A program made the translations under genes and the position numbers. A stretch of 38,879 nt of DNA from a virus. Positions within the stretch are counted from its first letter, which is position 1; each line of letters begins with the position of its first letter. The DNA lies in IMG/VR virus record IMGVR_UViG_3300029448_000124, positions 1 through 38,879 of that record; one strand, given 5' to 3'. Shown one piece after another: positions 18,874 through 24,651 of this stretch. The notes beneath the pieces are model-generated. The model was not told the DNA's origin, did not search any database, and was given only the letters and a program-made list of their open reading frames with translations.

Positions 18874-19108
18874 CTTCTTCGTCCTCCAACTCAGCTTCTT
18901 CCCACATTAAATCTATATCATCTTTATTCATTTCAGATAAAGTCTCTCTGCAAAGAGTTTTACCTATGTAATAATTAGTATAATCATATGACAAGGCAGC
19001 TTCGTCGTCTATGACGATTATAGCCCAGTTCGGGAAATGCTCAGATAAAATAGCCTTTGCTTTTGCAAATGCTTCTTCTTCTTGGTCTGACATCTTATTC
19101 TTCAGCAT
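18863..19108 (-). CDS. Small acidic protein between the terminase genes
   Basis: This 81-residue protein starts at the ATG at 19108, which has a strong GGAGG six bases upstream; a second in-frame ATG at 19093 lacks such a site. It is acidic throughout, ends ELEDEEDGT, and contains FPNWAIIVIDDEAALSYDY. It overlaps both terminase genes (14 and 11 bases), implying coupled translation. I recognise no family; an accessory packaging or inhibitor role is only a guess. Confidence 0.7.
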   Translation of the reverse strand: MLKNKMSDQEEEAFAKAKAILSEHFPNWAIIVIDDEAALSYDYTNYYIGKTLCRETLSEMNKDDIDLMWEEAELEDEEDGT

Positions 19109-19637
19109 CTATTACCTCCGCGTCTATTATTTTGAGTCTTTCCTTGGCTTTCCTTATTGTTTCTTCGTAATCTTCTTGCGTTACTACATTCCTGCTTTCA
19201 GTTATTGAACTTGCTTCGCCCCTAGCAGTTAATGCTTGGCGCGCAGCGTTAGCTTTGGCTATACTTATTTCTTTTATATCTCTTGGTGTAGGTTCGTATT
19301 CTCCAGTATGTATCTTTTCTCTGACAGTTTCTATCAAATCTTCTTCTAAACTCTCTAAATTTATATAACTTTTAGCTGATAATTGACCTCCTAGTTCTCT
19401 GAATGCGTTCTTATAGTCCGCATAATCGACTAATGTATTGATTATAGTCCCTCGGTCAAAGCCATATTTACGTACCATAGCTGTCTGTGACACTCCAATA
19501 GCGTGCAAATATAGTATTTTAGCTACCTTTTCGGGCGCGTGCCTAGATAAACTGCGCACTTTCGCAAGTTCTTTACTCTCAGCAACTTGCGTTATTGCTA
19601 ACTTTATCTCTTCTTCTAACTCTTTTTCTGCACTCAT
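19095..19637 (-). CDS. terS: Terminase small subunit
   Basis: This 180-residue protein has an N-terminal helical region, then a helix-turn-helix-like segment at residues about 49-70 (VSQTAMVRKYGFDRGTIINT), then a central helical domain (INLESLEEDLIETVREKI) and an acidic C-terminal end. This is the usual layout of small terminase subunits, which recognise the phage packaging site. It is the first gene of the leftward late operon. Upstream, 19640-19651 holds a perfect palindrome that overlaps its leader. Confidence 0.82.
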   Translation of the reverse strand: MSAEKELEEEIKLAITQVAESKELAKVRSLSRHAPEKVAKILYLHAIGVSQTAMVRKYGFDRGTIINTLVDYADYKNAFRELGGQLSAKSYINLESLEEDLIETVREKIHTGEYEPTPRDIKEISIAKANAARQALTARGEASSITESRNVVTQEDYEETIRKAKERLKIIDAEVIDAEE

Positions 19638-19639
19638 GC

Positions 19640-19651
19640 GGTAAATTTACC
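19640..19651. promoter_or_regulatory. 12-base perfect palindrome in the late leader
   Basis: GGTAAATTTACC lies 2 bases upstream of the small terminase start codon and within its leader. A perfect 12-base palindrome at this place could be a protein-binding operator or could affect ribosome access. No regulator can be assigned. Confidence 0.5.
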
Positions 19652-19698
19652 TCATCCAAGGGGCAAATCTTGCGCACCTATACCAAACAAGGTAACAA

Positions 19699-19740
19699 AC
19701 AATAGTATAATGGGCAGCACCTTGTCAAGCCCTATAGGGC
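19699..19740 (-). promoter_or_regulatory. Candidate late promoter with abutting palindrome
   Basis: On the minus strand a perfect TTGACA (19728 to 19723) is followed by a possible -10 TATTGT at 18 bases (19704 to 19699); a better match, TATACT, lies at a too-short 13 bases. The perfect palindrome GCCCTATAGGGC (19729-19740) touches the -35 on its upstream side. The small terminase start is about 60 bases downstream. A sigma-70-type promoter with an operator is the simplest reading. Confidence 0.55.
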
Positions 19741-19929
19741 ATCTAATTTTTTAGGGGGCAATATATATATATATATACCGAACGCGTAGCAGGAAGTCGA
19801 CCCCCGCCCCCCCTCGCGCGCGCGCACGGGCGTTACGCTACGCGCACACACGCGCGTATAATGCCCCGCGCATTACGCGTGTACTATTAATTTATTTAGG
19901 CGAGCTAGAACGTATTTGTGGCGCGGTTT

Positions 19930-19954
19930 GGGTTTGGGTTTGGGTTTTGGGGGG
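19930..19954 (+). other. G-quadruplex motif
   Basis: Four G tracts (19930-19932, 19936-19938, 19942-19944, 19949-19954) are separated by loops TTT, TTT and TTTT. This is a textbook four-tract quadruplex sequence with telomere-like GGGTTT units, on the plus strand at the divergence point. The last tract runs directly into the first GGGTACCC palindrome. Confidence 0.8.
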
Positions 19955-20043
19955 TACCCGCTTTTTGCTTTTTGGGGGTACCCGCTTCCCGCTTGTTTTG
20001 GGGTACCCGTAAAAAAGTTAAATGATTGCTTGACGGGGTACCC
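19952..20043. repeat. Cluster of four GGGTACCC palindromes
   Basis: GGGTACCC occurs at 19952-19959, 19976-19983, 20001-20008 and 20036-20043. Each is preceded by extra G and followed by a G (GGGGTACCCG), and the centres are 24-35 bases apart. They lie just upstream of the first early gene. Unlike the downstream intergenic copies, they are not followed by long T runs, except for a TTTT after the last. Confidence 0.85.
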
Positions 20044-20103
20044 GTTTTATGATTCTATCCTTTCAACGTCGCAATTAAGCGGCGCAATTAAACCAAAAAA
20101 ATA

Positions 20104-21096
20104 ATGAATCAAACAGACTCAAAATTGCTAGCCAATACGGCTATGAATCCGCTTAAAACCATAGGTTTGGAGCTAGAATATCACGATTACAGCAACAGCG
20201 CGAAGTCGCATATGCTTGCGCGCAAATTGAACGAGCGCGGGCTAAACGTTAGCATCAATCTCAACTCGCATCTCGGCGGGTTTACGGGCGAGGGCGACGG
20301 TTGGCACATCAAGCGCGACGGTACCCGCGGGCGCTTTCCAATACGCGAGATTGTATCAACGCCAATGTGTGCTGAAAAGTTGTTTTTTCAGTTATACATT
20401 TTGACTGAAGTAATCCGCGAACTTAACGAGGAAAATTTGCAAGCTTACCGCGCTGAAAATGCGGAACGCGAGGAAATATTTAGCGTTGATAGGGATTGCG
20501 GTTTGCACGTGCATTTTGACGCGAAAAGATACAACGAAAAGCGCTTGCGTTATATGGTCAATAATTGGGTTAAAAATGAGAATAATTTTCTCAGTATTAT
20601 TGCCCCAAGTCGACGCAATAACGGGTTTTGCCGCACGTTTGCGCCGCATTTAGACGACAGTTTAAACTATATGCAATGCGAGGGCGAGCGCTACCATCAC
20701 TTAAATTTAAACGCTTATCGCAAGCATAAGACGATTGAAATTAGAAGCCATCAAGGGACGCTAAATTTTGCGAAAATCGTTTATTGGACGGCCTTTTGTC
20801 AAGGTATCGTTGAAAGCTCGCTTACAAGCGTAAAGCGTACCGCGGGTTACAATAACCCAATGTGTAACTATTTGTTACAGGGCAAGTGGGCTACCCGCTA
20901 CCGTCCAAGCAATGACGCGCCTTGGGGCTTGCTTGCTAAGAACGACGCGAGCCAAGCGCTTCTCTTTTACGTGAGCGCGCGTATGAATCACTTTGGGGTA
21001 CAAGCCGCGCCCGTTATCTACGACCGCAACGAGGTACAAACGACCGCGCCAAGCGCGGTTGACGTTGTCCGCGATGGGGATTTATGCAGCGCGTAA
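20104..21096 (+). CDS. Amidoligase (Amidoligase_2 family, glutamate-cysteine-ligase-like fold)
   Basis: This 330-residue protein has motifs of the phage/bacterial amidoligase family (Pfam Amidoligase_2): GLELEY at 21-26, a W-H-I-K-x-D segment at 67-72, REIVSTP at 81-87, DCGLHVHFDA at 131-140, YHHLN at 197-201 and TIEIRSHQGTL at 210-220. Such enzymes use ATP to join a carboxylate to an amine, and have been proposed to modify peptides, proteins or cell-wall material. It is the first early gene, and the next large gene encodes a glutaminase/cyclotransferase fusion, which fits a shared pathway. Codon use is much richer in CGC and GCG than in the late genes, suggesting transfer. No clear ribosome-binding site precedes the ATG, which follows an A-rich stretch. 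One GGTACC copy lies at 20320-20325. Confidence 0.88.
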   Translation: MNQTDSKLLANTAMNPLKTIGLELEYHDYSNSAKSHMLARKLNERGLNVSINLNSHLGGFTGEGDGWHIKRDGTRGRFPIREIVSTPMCAEKLFFQLYILTEVIRELNEENLQAYRAENAEREEIFSVDRDCGLHVHFDAKRYNEKRLRYMVNNWVKNENNFLSIIAPSRRNNGFCRTFAPHLDDSLNYMQCEGERYHHLNLNAYRKHKTIEIRSHQGTLNFAKIVYWTAFCQGIVESSLTSVKRTAGYNNPMCNYLLQGKWATRYRPSNDAPWGLLAKNDASQALLFYVSARMNHFGVQAAPVIYDRNEVQTTAPSAVDVVRDGDLCSA

Positions 21097-21108
21097 AACT
21101 CAAAATAT

Positions 21109-21144
21109 GGGTACCCCTAATCAAAAAGGGGGTACCCCCTTTTT
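21109..21144 (+). terminator. Two GGGTACCC hairpins after the amidoligase gene
   Basis: A GGGTACCC at 21109-21116 is followed by a 22-base perfect palindrome at 21123-21144: five A, five G, TA, five C, five T. The second can fold as a G/C stem flanked by an A/T stem with a T run, like an intrinsic terminator in either direction. It lies 12 bases beyond the amidoligase stop. Confidence 0.7.
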
Positions 21145-21170
21145 AACAAATTAAATTAAATTAAAACAAA

Positions 21171-21347
21171 ATGAAAAAAGAAATATTATACAGAATAATT
21201 AGATTCAGACAAAACAAGCCAAGTCAACGCGTACGCGGTTTAAATTATCTTACACGCGAGGAAGCGCAGCGCATATGCAGCGACCCGCGCACGAGCGGCA
21301 GGACGTGGTTTTACGGCTTCCAAGCGATGGAAGGGAGCGAAGTCTAA
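21171..21347 (+). CDS. Small protein with LTREEAQ...SDPRTS motif
   Basis: This 58-residue protein (MKKEILYRIIRFRQNKPSQR start) has the order RGLNYLTREEAQRICSDPRT, then WFYGFQAMEG. The pattern G-L-T-x-E-E-A-Q-x-x-C-x-D-P-x-T-S followed by W-F-x-G recurs in small phage and bacterial proteins of unknown function. Its GC-rich codons match the amidoligase. It sits between two terminators, and its stop overlaps the next tiny frame as TAATG. Confidence 0.7.
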   Translation: MKKEILYRIIRFRQNKPSQRVRGLNYLTREEAQRICSDPRTSGRTWFYGFQAMEGSEV

Positions 21348-21430
21348 TGCGCTCATTAAGATACACGCAGCGCGAACGAAGGCGCGCCCGATGGTTTAAG
21401 CGCATTGCGTACAAACTCAAGATTGCTTAA
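21347..21430 (+). CDS. 27-residue highly basic peptide
   Basis: The frame starts by TAATG overlap with the previous stop and ends 6 bases before a terminator. The peptide, beginning MRSLRYTQRERRRARWFKRI, has about 12 Arg/Lys in 27 residues. The exact fit between the coupled start and the terminator supports translation, but its short length makes it uncertain. Confidence 0.45.
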   Translation: MRSLRYTQRERRRARWFKRIAYKLKIA

Positions 21431-21436
21431 CACAAG

Positions 21437-21459
21437 CCCCGCAGAAATGCGGGGTTTTT
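21437..21459 (+). terminator. Intrinsic terminator with GAAA tetraloop
   Basis: CCCCGCA (21437-21443) pairs with TGCGGGG (21448-21454) around a GAAA loop and is followed by TTTTT. This is a classic rho-independent terminator on the plus strand, closing the amidoligase/small-gene unit. It is unrelated to the GGTACC palindromes that follow. Confidence 0.9.
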
Positions 21460-21469
21460 CTTTGCCTGG

Positions 21470-21795
21470 AATTTCACAGGAGCAAAAAGGGGGTACCCCT
21501 TTTTTTATTACTGGGAGAAATCTGGGAGCAAAAACTGGAGTCACCAGGTAGTCCCCAGAACGGGAGCAAAAGGGGGGTACCCCTTTTTTTTATTTCACCT
21601 GGAGGATTTTCTTTCTGTGTCTGGACGAACCAGGAGGACTAGAAACAGAACCAGAACGAGGGGGGTACCCCTTTTTTTGTTTCACCTGGAGAAATTAATG
21701 GCGCATATCCTGTGGCTGTGAACGAAGGGGGGGGGTACCCCTATTTTTCAAATGAAGGCTGGGCTGTTAACGAAAGGGGGGTACCCTATTTTTTG
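21470..21795 (+). repeat. Array of five GGGGTACCCC hairpins in a noncoding gap
   Basis: Palindrome cores lie at 21490-21499, 21574-21583, 21662-21671, 21732-21741 and 21779-21786. Most are preceded by a purine run (AAAAGGGG or GAAGGGG) and followed by a T run, so each could act as a terminator. The spacers also repeat: TTTCACCTGGAG occurs after the second and third copies, a GGAGCAAAA block precedes the first two, and GCTGTGAACGAA / GCTGTTAACGAA precedes the last two. A frame over 21712-21930 only translates these repeats and is not annotated. The whole gap 21431-21954 has no supported gene. Confidence 0.85.
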
Positions 21796-21849
21796 AAAAG
21801 CTGCTGGGTTTTGCTGTCGCGCAAGGGAAAGCAGGACGAGCTACGCTCG

Positions 21850-21905
21850 AAAAGTTTTTTAAAATTTTTGTTGACAAGGACGAGAGCCTGTGCAATATTA
21901 CTTCC
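21850..21905 (+). promoter_or_regulatory. Strong sigma-70-type promoter of the amidotransferase operon
   Basis: An A/T-tract stretch (about 21851-21869) resembling an UP element precedes a perfect TTGACA at 21871-21876. After 17 bases comes AATATT (21894-21899), preceded by TG at 21891-21892, an extended -10 element. The predicted start near 21906 gives a leader of about 50 bases to the ATG at 21955, which has AAAGGA upstream. Confidence 0.75.
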
Positions 21906-21954
21906 AATGCTCGATTCAGAGCAGCATTAAAACAATCAAACGAAAGGATTCAAA

Positions 21955-22938
21955 ATGTGTTTAATCATACACAAGCCACAAGGCAAACGTATTCCGCAGG
22001 AGTACATCAACAACGCGAAGCGTATCAATCCGCACGGATTCGGTTACACTTACCTCGACACGGGCGAGACACACCGTACGCTAAGTTACAACAAGGTCGA
22101 CAAGATTCTTGATACAGACAGACCGCTCGTTGCGCACTTCCGCTACGCTACGGTCGGACTCGTGAACAAGCAGAACGTACACCCGTTCCCGATTACCAAC
22201 GCGCCGAGATACGAGATTTACTCGAACGGCACGATTGACGGGTACGGCAACATTACTTGCAGCGACATTCGCTTCGTTGCAGAGCGCGTACTTGGTAATA
22301 AGAAACGCGAAAAGTGGGTACCCTTTCTTAAGAAAACGGACACCCGATTCGCTATCGTTGACACCCTAACGGGCAAGGTCAAGCGCGTCAATACGTGGCA
22401 CCTACGTAACGGGGTTTACTATTCAAAAGATAATTGCTTCGGCAGATACCGCGTCGCCGTGTACGGTACGCTCAAGCAAGGCTTCGGCAACTCGCACTTG
22501 CTCAAGACAAGTAAGTTTGTAGAAGCAGGTAGAACAAAAAGCAGGTACCCCCTTGTAGTTGACGGGCTTCCGTATCTGTTCGAAGAACAAGGGCGCGGTC
22601 AACAAGTACGCGTCGAGGTGTACGACGTATCGCACCGCGTGCTAGCTAGGCTAGACAGTCTAGAGGGACACCCTGCATTTTACGAGCGCAAGCAAATCGA
22701 CATCGAGCTTGACGATTGGAGCCAAACCAAGGCGTGGGTATACTTCGCCCGCAATGCTTCCTGCACAAGCGAGGACGGACACCATCACGCGGAATATTTC
22801 GGCGCCAAGGTTAACCGTTATTGGGAGAAGCCAACCGAGCAAGAACTACGCGAACTGAACGGAGACGATTGGTTCGTTGAAGACGAGGAAACTCAAGCCA
22901 ACTACGAGATGTCTCGTAGAGATTACTTAACACAATAA
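21955..22938 (+). CDS. Fused class II glutamine amidotransferase and gamma-glutamylcyclotransferase
   Basis: Two domains are visible in 327 residues. Residues 1-160 look like an Ntn-type class II glutamine amidotransferase: Met is followed by Cys2 (MCLIIHKP), the expected nucleophile after Met removal, then HFRYAT at 61-66 and NGTIDGYG at 91-98. Residues 165-290 look like a gamma-glutamylcyclotransferase/AIG2-type domain: VAVYGTLKQGFGNSHLL, VDGLPYLFEE and LARLDSLEGHPAFYERKQ. The first would release ammonia from glutamine; the second would cleave or cyclise gamma-glutamyl amides. Next to an amidoligase this suggests a route that makes and trims amide-linked glutamyl groups. AAAGGA lies before the ATG. 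GC-rich codons match the amidoligase. GGTACC copies lie at 22317-22322 and 22544-22549. Confidence 0.85.
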   Translation: MCLIIHKPQGKRIPQEYINNAKRINPHGFGYTYLDTGETHRTLSYNKVDKILDTDRPLVAHFRYATVGLVNKQNVHPFPITNAPRYEIYSNGTIDGYGNITCSDIRFVAERVLGNKKREKWVPFLKKTDTRFAIVDTLTGKVKRVNTWHLRNGVYYSKDNCFGRYRVAVYGTLKQGFGNSHLLKTSKFVEAGRTKSRYPLVVDGLPYLFEEQGRGQQVRVEVYDVSHRVLARLDSLEGHPAFYERKQIDIELDDWSQTKAWVYFARNASCTSEDGHHHAEYFGAKVNRYWEKPTEQELRELNGDDWFVEDEETQANYEMSRRDYLTQ

Positions 22939-22957
22939 TTAAACGAAAGGAAATAAA

Positions 22958-23194
22958 ATGATAAAAGACCCAATGATTCAAATCAGAAACAATAGATTTA
23001 AATCTATTAGAAACAAACTATGCACCGCGCTTGAAATGATAGATTCAGACAAGCTATGCGGACACGAAATTGACGAGGTGTACTGCATCGCAGACAACTT
23101 AATAGAAACATCGCAGCTTGAGGGAATGATTACATACAAGCACGCGAGCGAACTGAACGAATGGCTAGGCAAAATCGAGCAATACACAAACTAA
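22958..23194 (+). CDS. Small early protein of unknown function
   Basis: This 78-residue protein begins MIKDPMIQIRNNRFKSIRNK and is mostly helical, with CGHEIDEVYCIADNLIETSQ in the middle. A good AAAGGAAA ribosome-binding site lies just before the ATG. It follows the amidotransferase by 19 bases in the same operon. I recognise no family. Confidence 0.7.
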   Translation: MIKDPMIQIRNNRFKSIRNKLCTALEMIDSDKLCGHEIDEVYCIADNLIETSQLEGMITYKHASELNEWLGKIEQYTN

Positions 23195-23208
23195 AGAAAG
23201 GAATCAAA

Positions 23209-23349
23209 ATGAAACAAATGATTACAAAAAAATTTATTTTGTGGGTTGGGGGAATTGACAATCATTTCGACAACTTGCTTGACGCTGAAATTGCTTTAAT
23301 GGAATGGAAGCAAAAAGGGTATACTGATTTAATAATAGAAAGGAAATAA
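23209..23349 (+). CDS. 46-residue early protein
   Basis: I place the start at 23209 (MKQMITKKFILWVGGIDNHF) because GAAAGGAA lies 7 bases upstream; the open frame extends further but only into the previous gene. The product has the small-protein pattern FILWVGGIDNHFDNLLDAEI, then KGYTDLIIERK, seen in short phage proteins of unknown function. It ends one base before the lysozyme-like gene. Confidence 0.65.
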   Translation: MKQMITKKFILWVGGIDNHFDNLLDAEIALMEWKQKGYTDLIIERK

Positions 23350-23350
23350 A

Positions 23351-23752
23351 ATGAACATACAAATTATAAAATTAGTAATGGCACTCGCAGCGGTGGAGAC
23401 GGGCGGACACCCGAACCCGCCGCAGGCGATAGGCGACGGAGGTCGTAGCGTAGGAATCTTACAGATTAGCAAGGCGGTCGTAGACGACGTGAACAACTTC
23501 AAGGGGTACCATTACACCTACGAAGACAGAACGGACGTACAGTCGAGCGTAGAGCTATGTATTTTCTATTTAGACCATTGGGGTAATCATTATACCAAGA
23601 AGACGGGCAAACCCGCAGACGTTCGCACTCTCGCGCAGATATGGAACGGGGGCGCGCTTGCCTGGAAGAAGACAGACCCGAAGGTTGTTAAAAATTTAAC
23701 AGACTATTGGAACAAAGTTAGATTTGAATTAATAAAGAAAGGGGTACTATAA
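23351..23752 (+). CDS. Lysozyme/transglycosylase-like endolysin candidate
   Basis: This 133-residue protein resembles a goose-lysozyme/SLT-type glycosidase: Glu16 in ALAAVETGG is the likely catalytic acid, SVGILQISKA (33-42) matches the conserved G-x-x-Q motif and IWNGG (97-101) matches the usual Y/W-N-G-G substrate loop. It would cut peptidoglycan glycan strands. No signal peptide is convincing, so release would need a holin, or the protein acts as part of the cell-wall cassette with the amidoligase. It has AAAGGAAA before its ATG and GC-rich codons in the core. It is the only lysis enzyme I find, and it is oddly placed in the early strand. Confidence 0.8.
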   Translation: MNIQIIKLVMALAAVETGGHPNPPQAIGDGGRSVGILQISKAVVDDVNNFKGYHYTYEDRTDVQSSVELCIFYLDHWGNHYTKKTGKPADVRTLAQIWNGGALAWKKTDPKVVKNLTDYWNKVRFELIKKGVL

Positions 23753-24096
23753 TGCAATATGCAAAAAGATTAAAAGAAAAAGATTTATACCCACAAGGTT
23801 ACGTGGGTGTATCACGCAAGGACGGCGCGATTGACAAGTCAACGCACTTTCTTGTTTCGATGGACATACAAGACGGAGAGTTTCAATATACCGATAGATA
23901 CATCGAGGTATTCAAAGAACTCAAAAGTCACGACGAAGCCTGGAAGCAACTGAAAGAAGAAGAATGGGGGTACCTGGATTTCGACGAAGAGGACGAAGAA
24001 CACGAAGCCCGCGATTGGAATGATAGAAAGTTTAGTATAGGCATCGAGCATATTGATACACGGCATGTGCAAATACTTGAGAAATATTTACATTGA
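23752..24096 (+). CDS. Acidic early protein of unknown function
   Basis: This 114-residue protein starts by TAATG overlap with the lysozyme-like stop, with AAAGGGG upstream. It has a basic start (MQYAKRLKEKDLYPQGYVGV) and a very acidic middle (WGYLDFDEEDEEHEARDWND). A GGTACC lies at 23969-23974. It is the last gene before a terminator. No family is recognised. Confidence 0.7.
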   Translation: MQYAKRLKEKDLYPQGYVGVSRKDGAIDKSTHFLVSMDIQDGEFQYTDRYIEVFKELKSHDEAWKQLKEEEWGYLDFDEEDEEHEARDWNDRKFSIGIEHIDTRHVQILEKYLH

Positions 24097-24110
24097 TTCG
24101 TTTGATTCCA

Positions 24111-24145
24111 GGGGGTATCTCAGAAATGGGGTACCCCCTTTTTTT
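24111..24145 (+). terminator. Terminator built on a GGGGTACCCC palindrome
   Basis: GGGGGTA (24111-24117) can pair with TACCCCC (24132-24138), or the GGGGTACCCC at 24128-24137 can fold alone; both end in TTTTTTT (24139-24145). This shows directly that the palindrome family can take the place of a terminator. It separates the accessory cassette from the next transcription unit. Confidence 0.8.
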
Positions 24146-24174
24146 ATACTTATTTCTACATCTTGTGTTTTTTC

Positions 24175-24209
24175 TTGACAGAGGCACAAGATATTGCGAT
24201 ACTCCAACT
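24175..24209 (+). promoter_or_regulatory. Sigma-70-type promoter driving a leaderless start
   Basis: Perfect TTGACA (24175-24180), a 17-base spacer, then GATACT (24198-24203). Six bases later is the ATG at 24210, so the predicted first transcribed base is the A of that ATG. There is no ribosome-binding site between the -10 and the start. Confidence 0.75.
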
Positions 24210-24467
24210 ATGAACGACCCATATATTAAATTAATAAAACAAAAAGAAAGGGAATCCAAAGACGGATTCAAACGCGCAAGGGAAATAGTGAAAGCTTTTG
24301 CTAAATACATAAAGTTTCCTAGCGAGAAAGAAATCAATAAGTACAGAACCCCGCGCAACAATAGGCTTGACGCGGTGCTTGAGTACCTTACTGATACTTA
24401 CATATCAAAAGAACAATTAGAACACAAAGAAAGGATTAAAGAAAATGAGCAATATGACAAGCGATAA
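24210..24467 (+). CDS. Small helical early protein, probably leaderless
   Basis: I choose the ATG at 24210 (MNDPYIKLIKQKERESKDGF) rather than an upstream start, because the upstream stretch holds a terminator and a promoter. The 85-residue product is helical and strongly charged, with FAKYIKFPSEKEINKYRTPR and a C-terminal Glu/Lys-rich tail. It is the first gene of the replication/recombination operon. It has no known family; a DNA-binding or regulatory role would suit its charge and position but is a guess. Confidence 0.7.
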   Translation: MNDPYIKLIKQKERESKDGFKRAREIVKAFAKYIKFPSEKEINKYRTPRNNRLDAVLEYLTDTYISKEQLEHKERIKENEQYDKR

Positions 24468-24651
24468 ACTCCCCGAATTATTATACATCGAGGAATGCGA
24501 AGACTGCGGAGGACGCGGCGATTGGGATACTGGATTAGGAATTTATGACTACTCCGTTTGCTCCAGTTGCGACGGAACTGGGATAAATTCTTGGGCAGTA
24601 GAACAAAATAAAATCATACGAGAACAGAACGGGGGCAACGATGGAAGATGA
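24445..24651 (+). CDS. DnaJ-type zinc-finger small protein
   Basis: This 68-residue protein holds two C-x2-C pairs, ECEDCGGRGDW (Cys18, Cys21) and VCSSCDGTG (Cys39, Cys42), in the CxxCxGxG style of DnaJ zinc-finger repeats. Phages often encode such one-finger proteins of unknown function. It starts within the previous gene with a good AAAGGA upstream, and overlaps the next gene by 11 bases. Confidence 0.75.
   Translation: MSNMTSDKLPELLYIEECEDCGGRGDWDTGLGIYDYSVCSSCDGTGINSWAVEQNKIIREQNGGNDGR

Larger units (their letters stand above)
19741..20103. other. Divergent intergenic region between late and early blocks
   Basis: This gap contains, in order, a TA dinucleotide run (about 19760-19777), a GC-rich block of alternating CG/CA steps (about 19812-19856) able to adopt left-handed DNA, a TATAAT on the plus strand (19857-19862) without a good -35, a G-quadruplex motif (19930-19954) and four GGGTACCC palindromes. 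It ends with an 8-base direct repeat GCAATTAA before the amidoligase start. A frame could be read from a TTG at 19916 to 20104, but it only translates the repeats, so I treat the region as noncoding. An origin or a regulatory hub is plausible. Confidence 0.65.

Noticed and set aside
19755-19860. CRISPR-like or phage attachment repeats in the divergent region
   Set aside because: The repeats are dinucleotide runs and short palindromes without regular repeat-spacer units, and no integrase is present to suggest an attachment site.
20030-20053. Promoter TTGACG with TATGAT before the amidoligase gene
   Set aside because: The two boxes are only 12 bases apart and overlap a palindrome, so I cannot support it; the amidoligase promoter remains unidentified.
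19916-20104. 62-residue frame with Gly-Tyr-Pro repeats from a TTG start
   Set aside because: It only translates the G-quadruplex and the four palindromes, lacks a ribosome-binding site, and its Gly/Leu/Pro pattern is dictated by the DNA repeats. Its TAATG overlap with the amidoligase start is noted but not enough.
21712-21930. 72-residue frame over the hairpin array
   Set aside because: It starts at GTG inside a repeat, its repeated AVNE...YPYF segments simply mirror the DNA repeat, and it runs through the promoter at 21871.
24093-24209. Upstream extension of the 24210 gene
   Set aside because: The stretch contains a terminator and a promoter, and the encoded residues are hydrophobic and unlike the rest of the protein.
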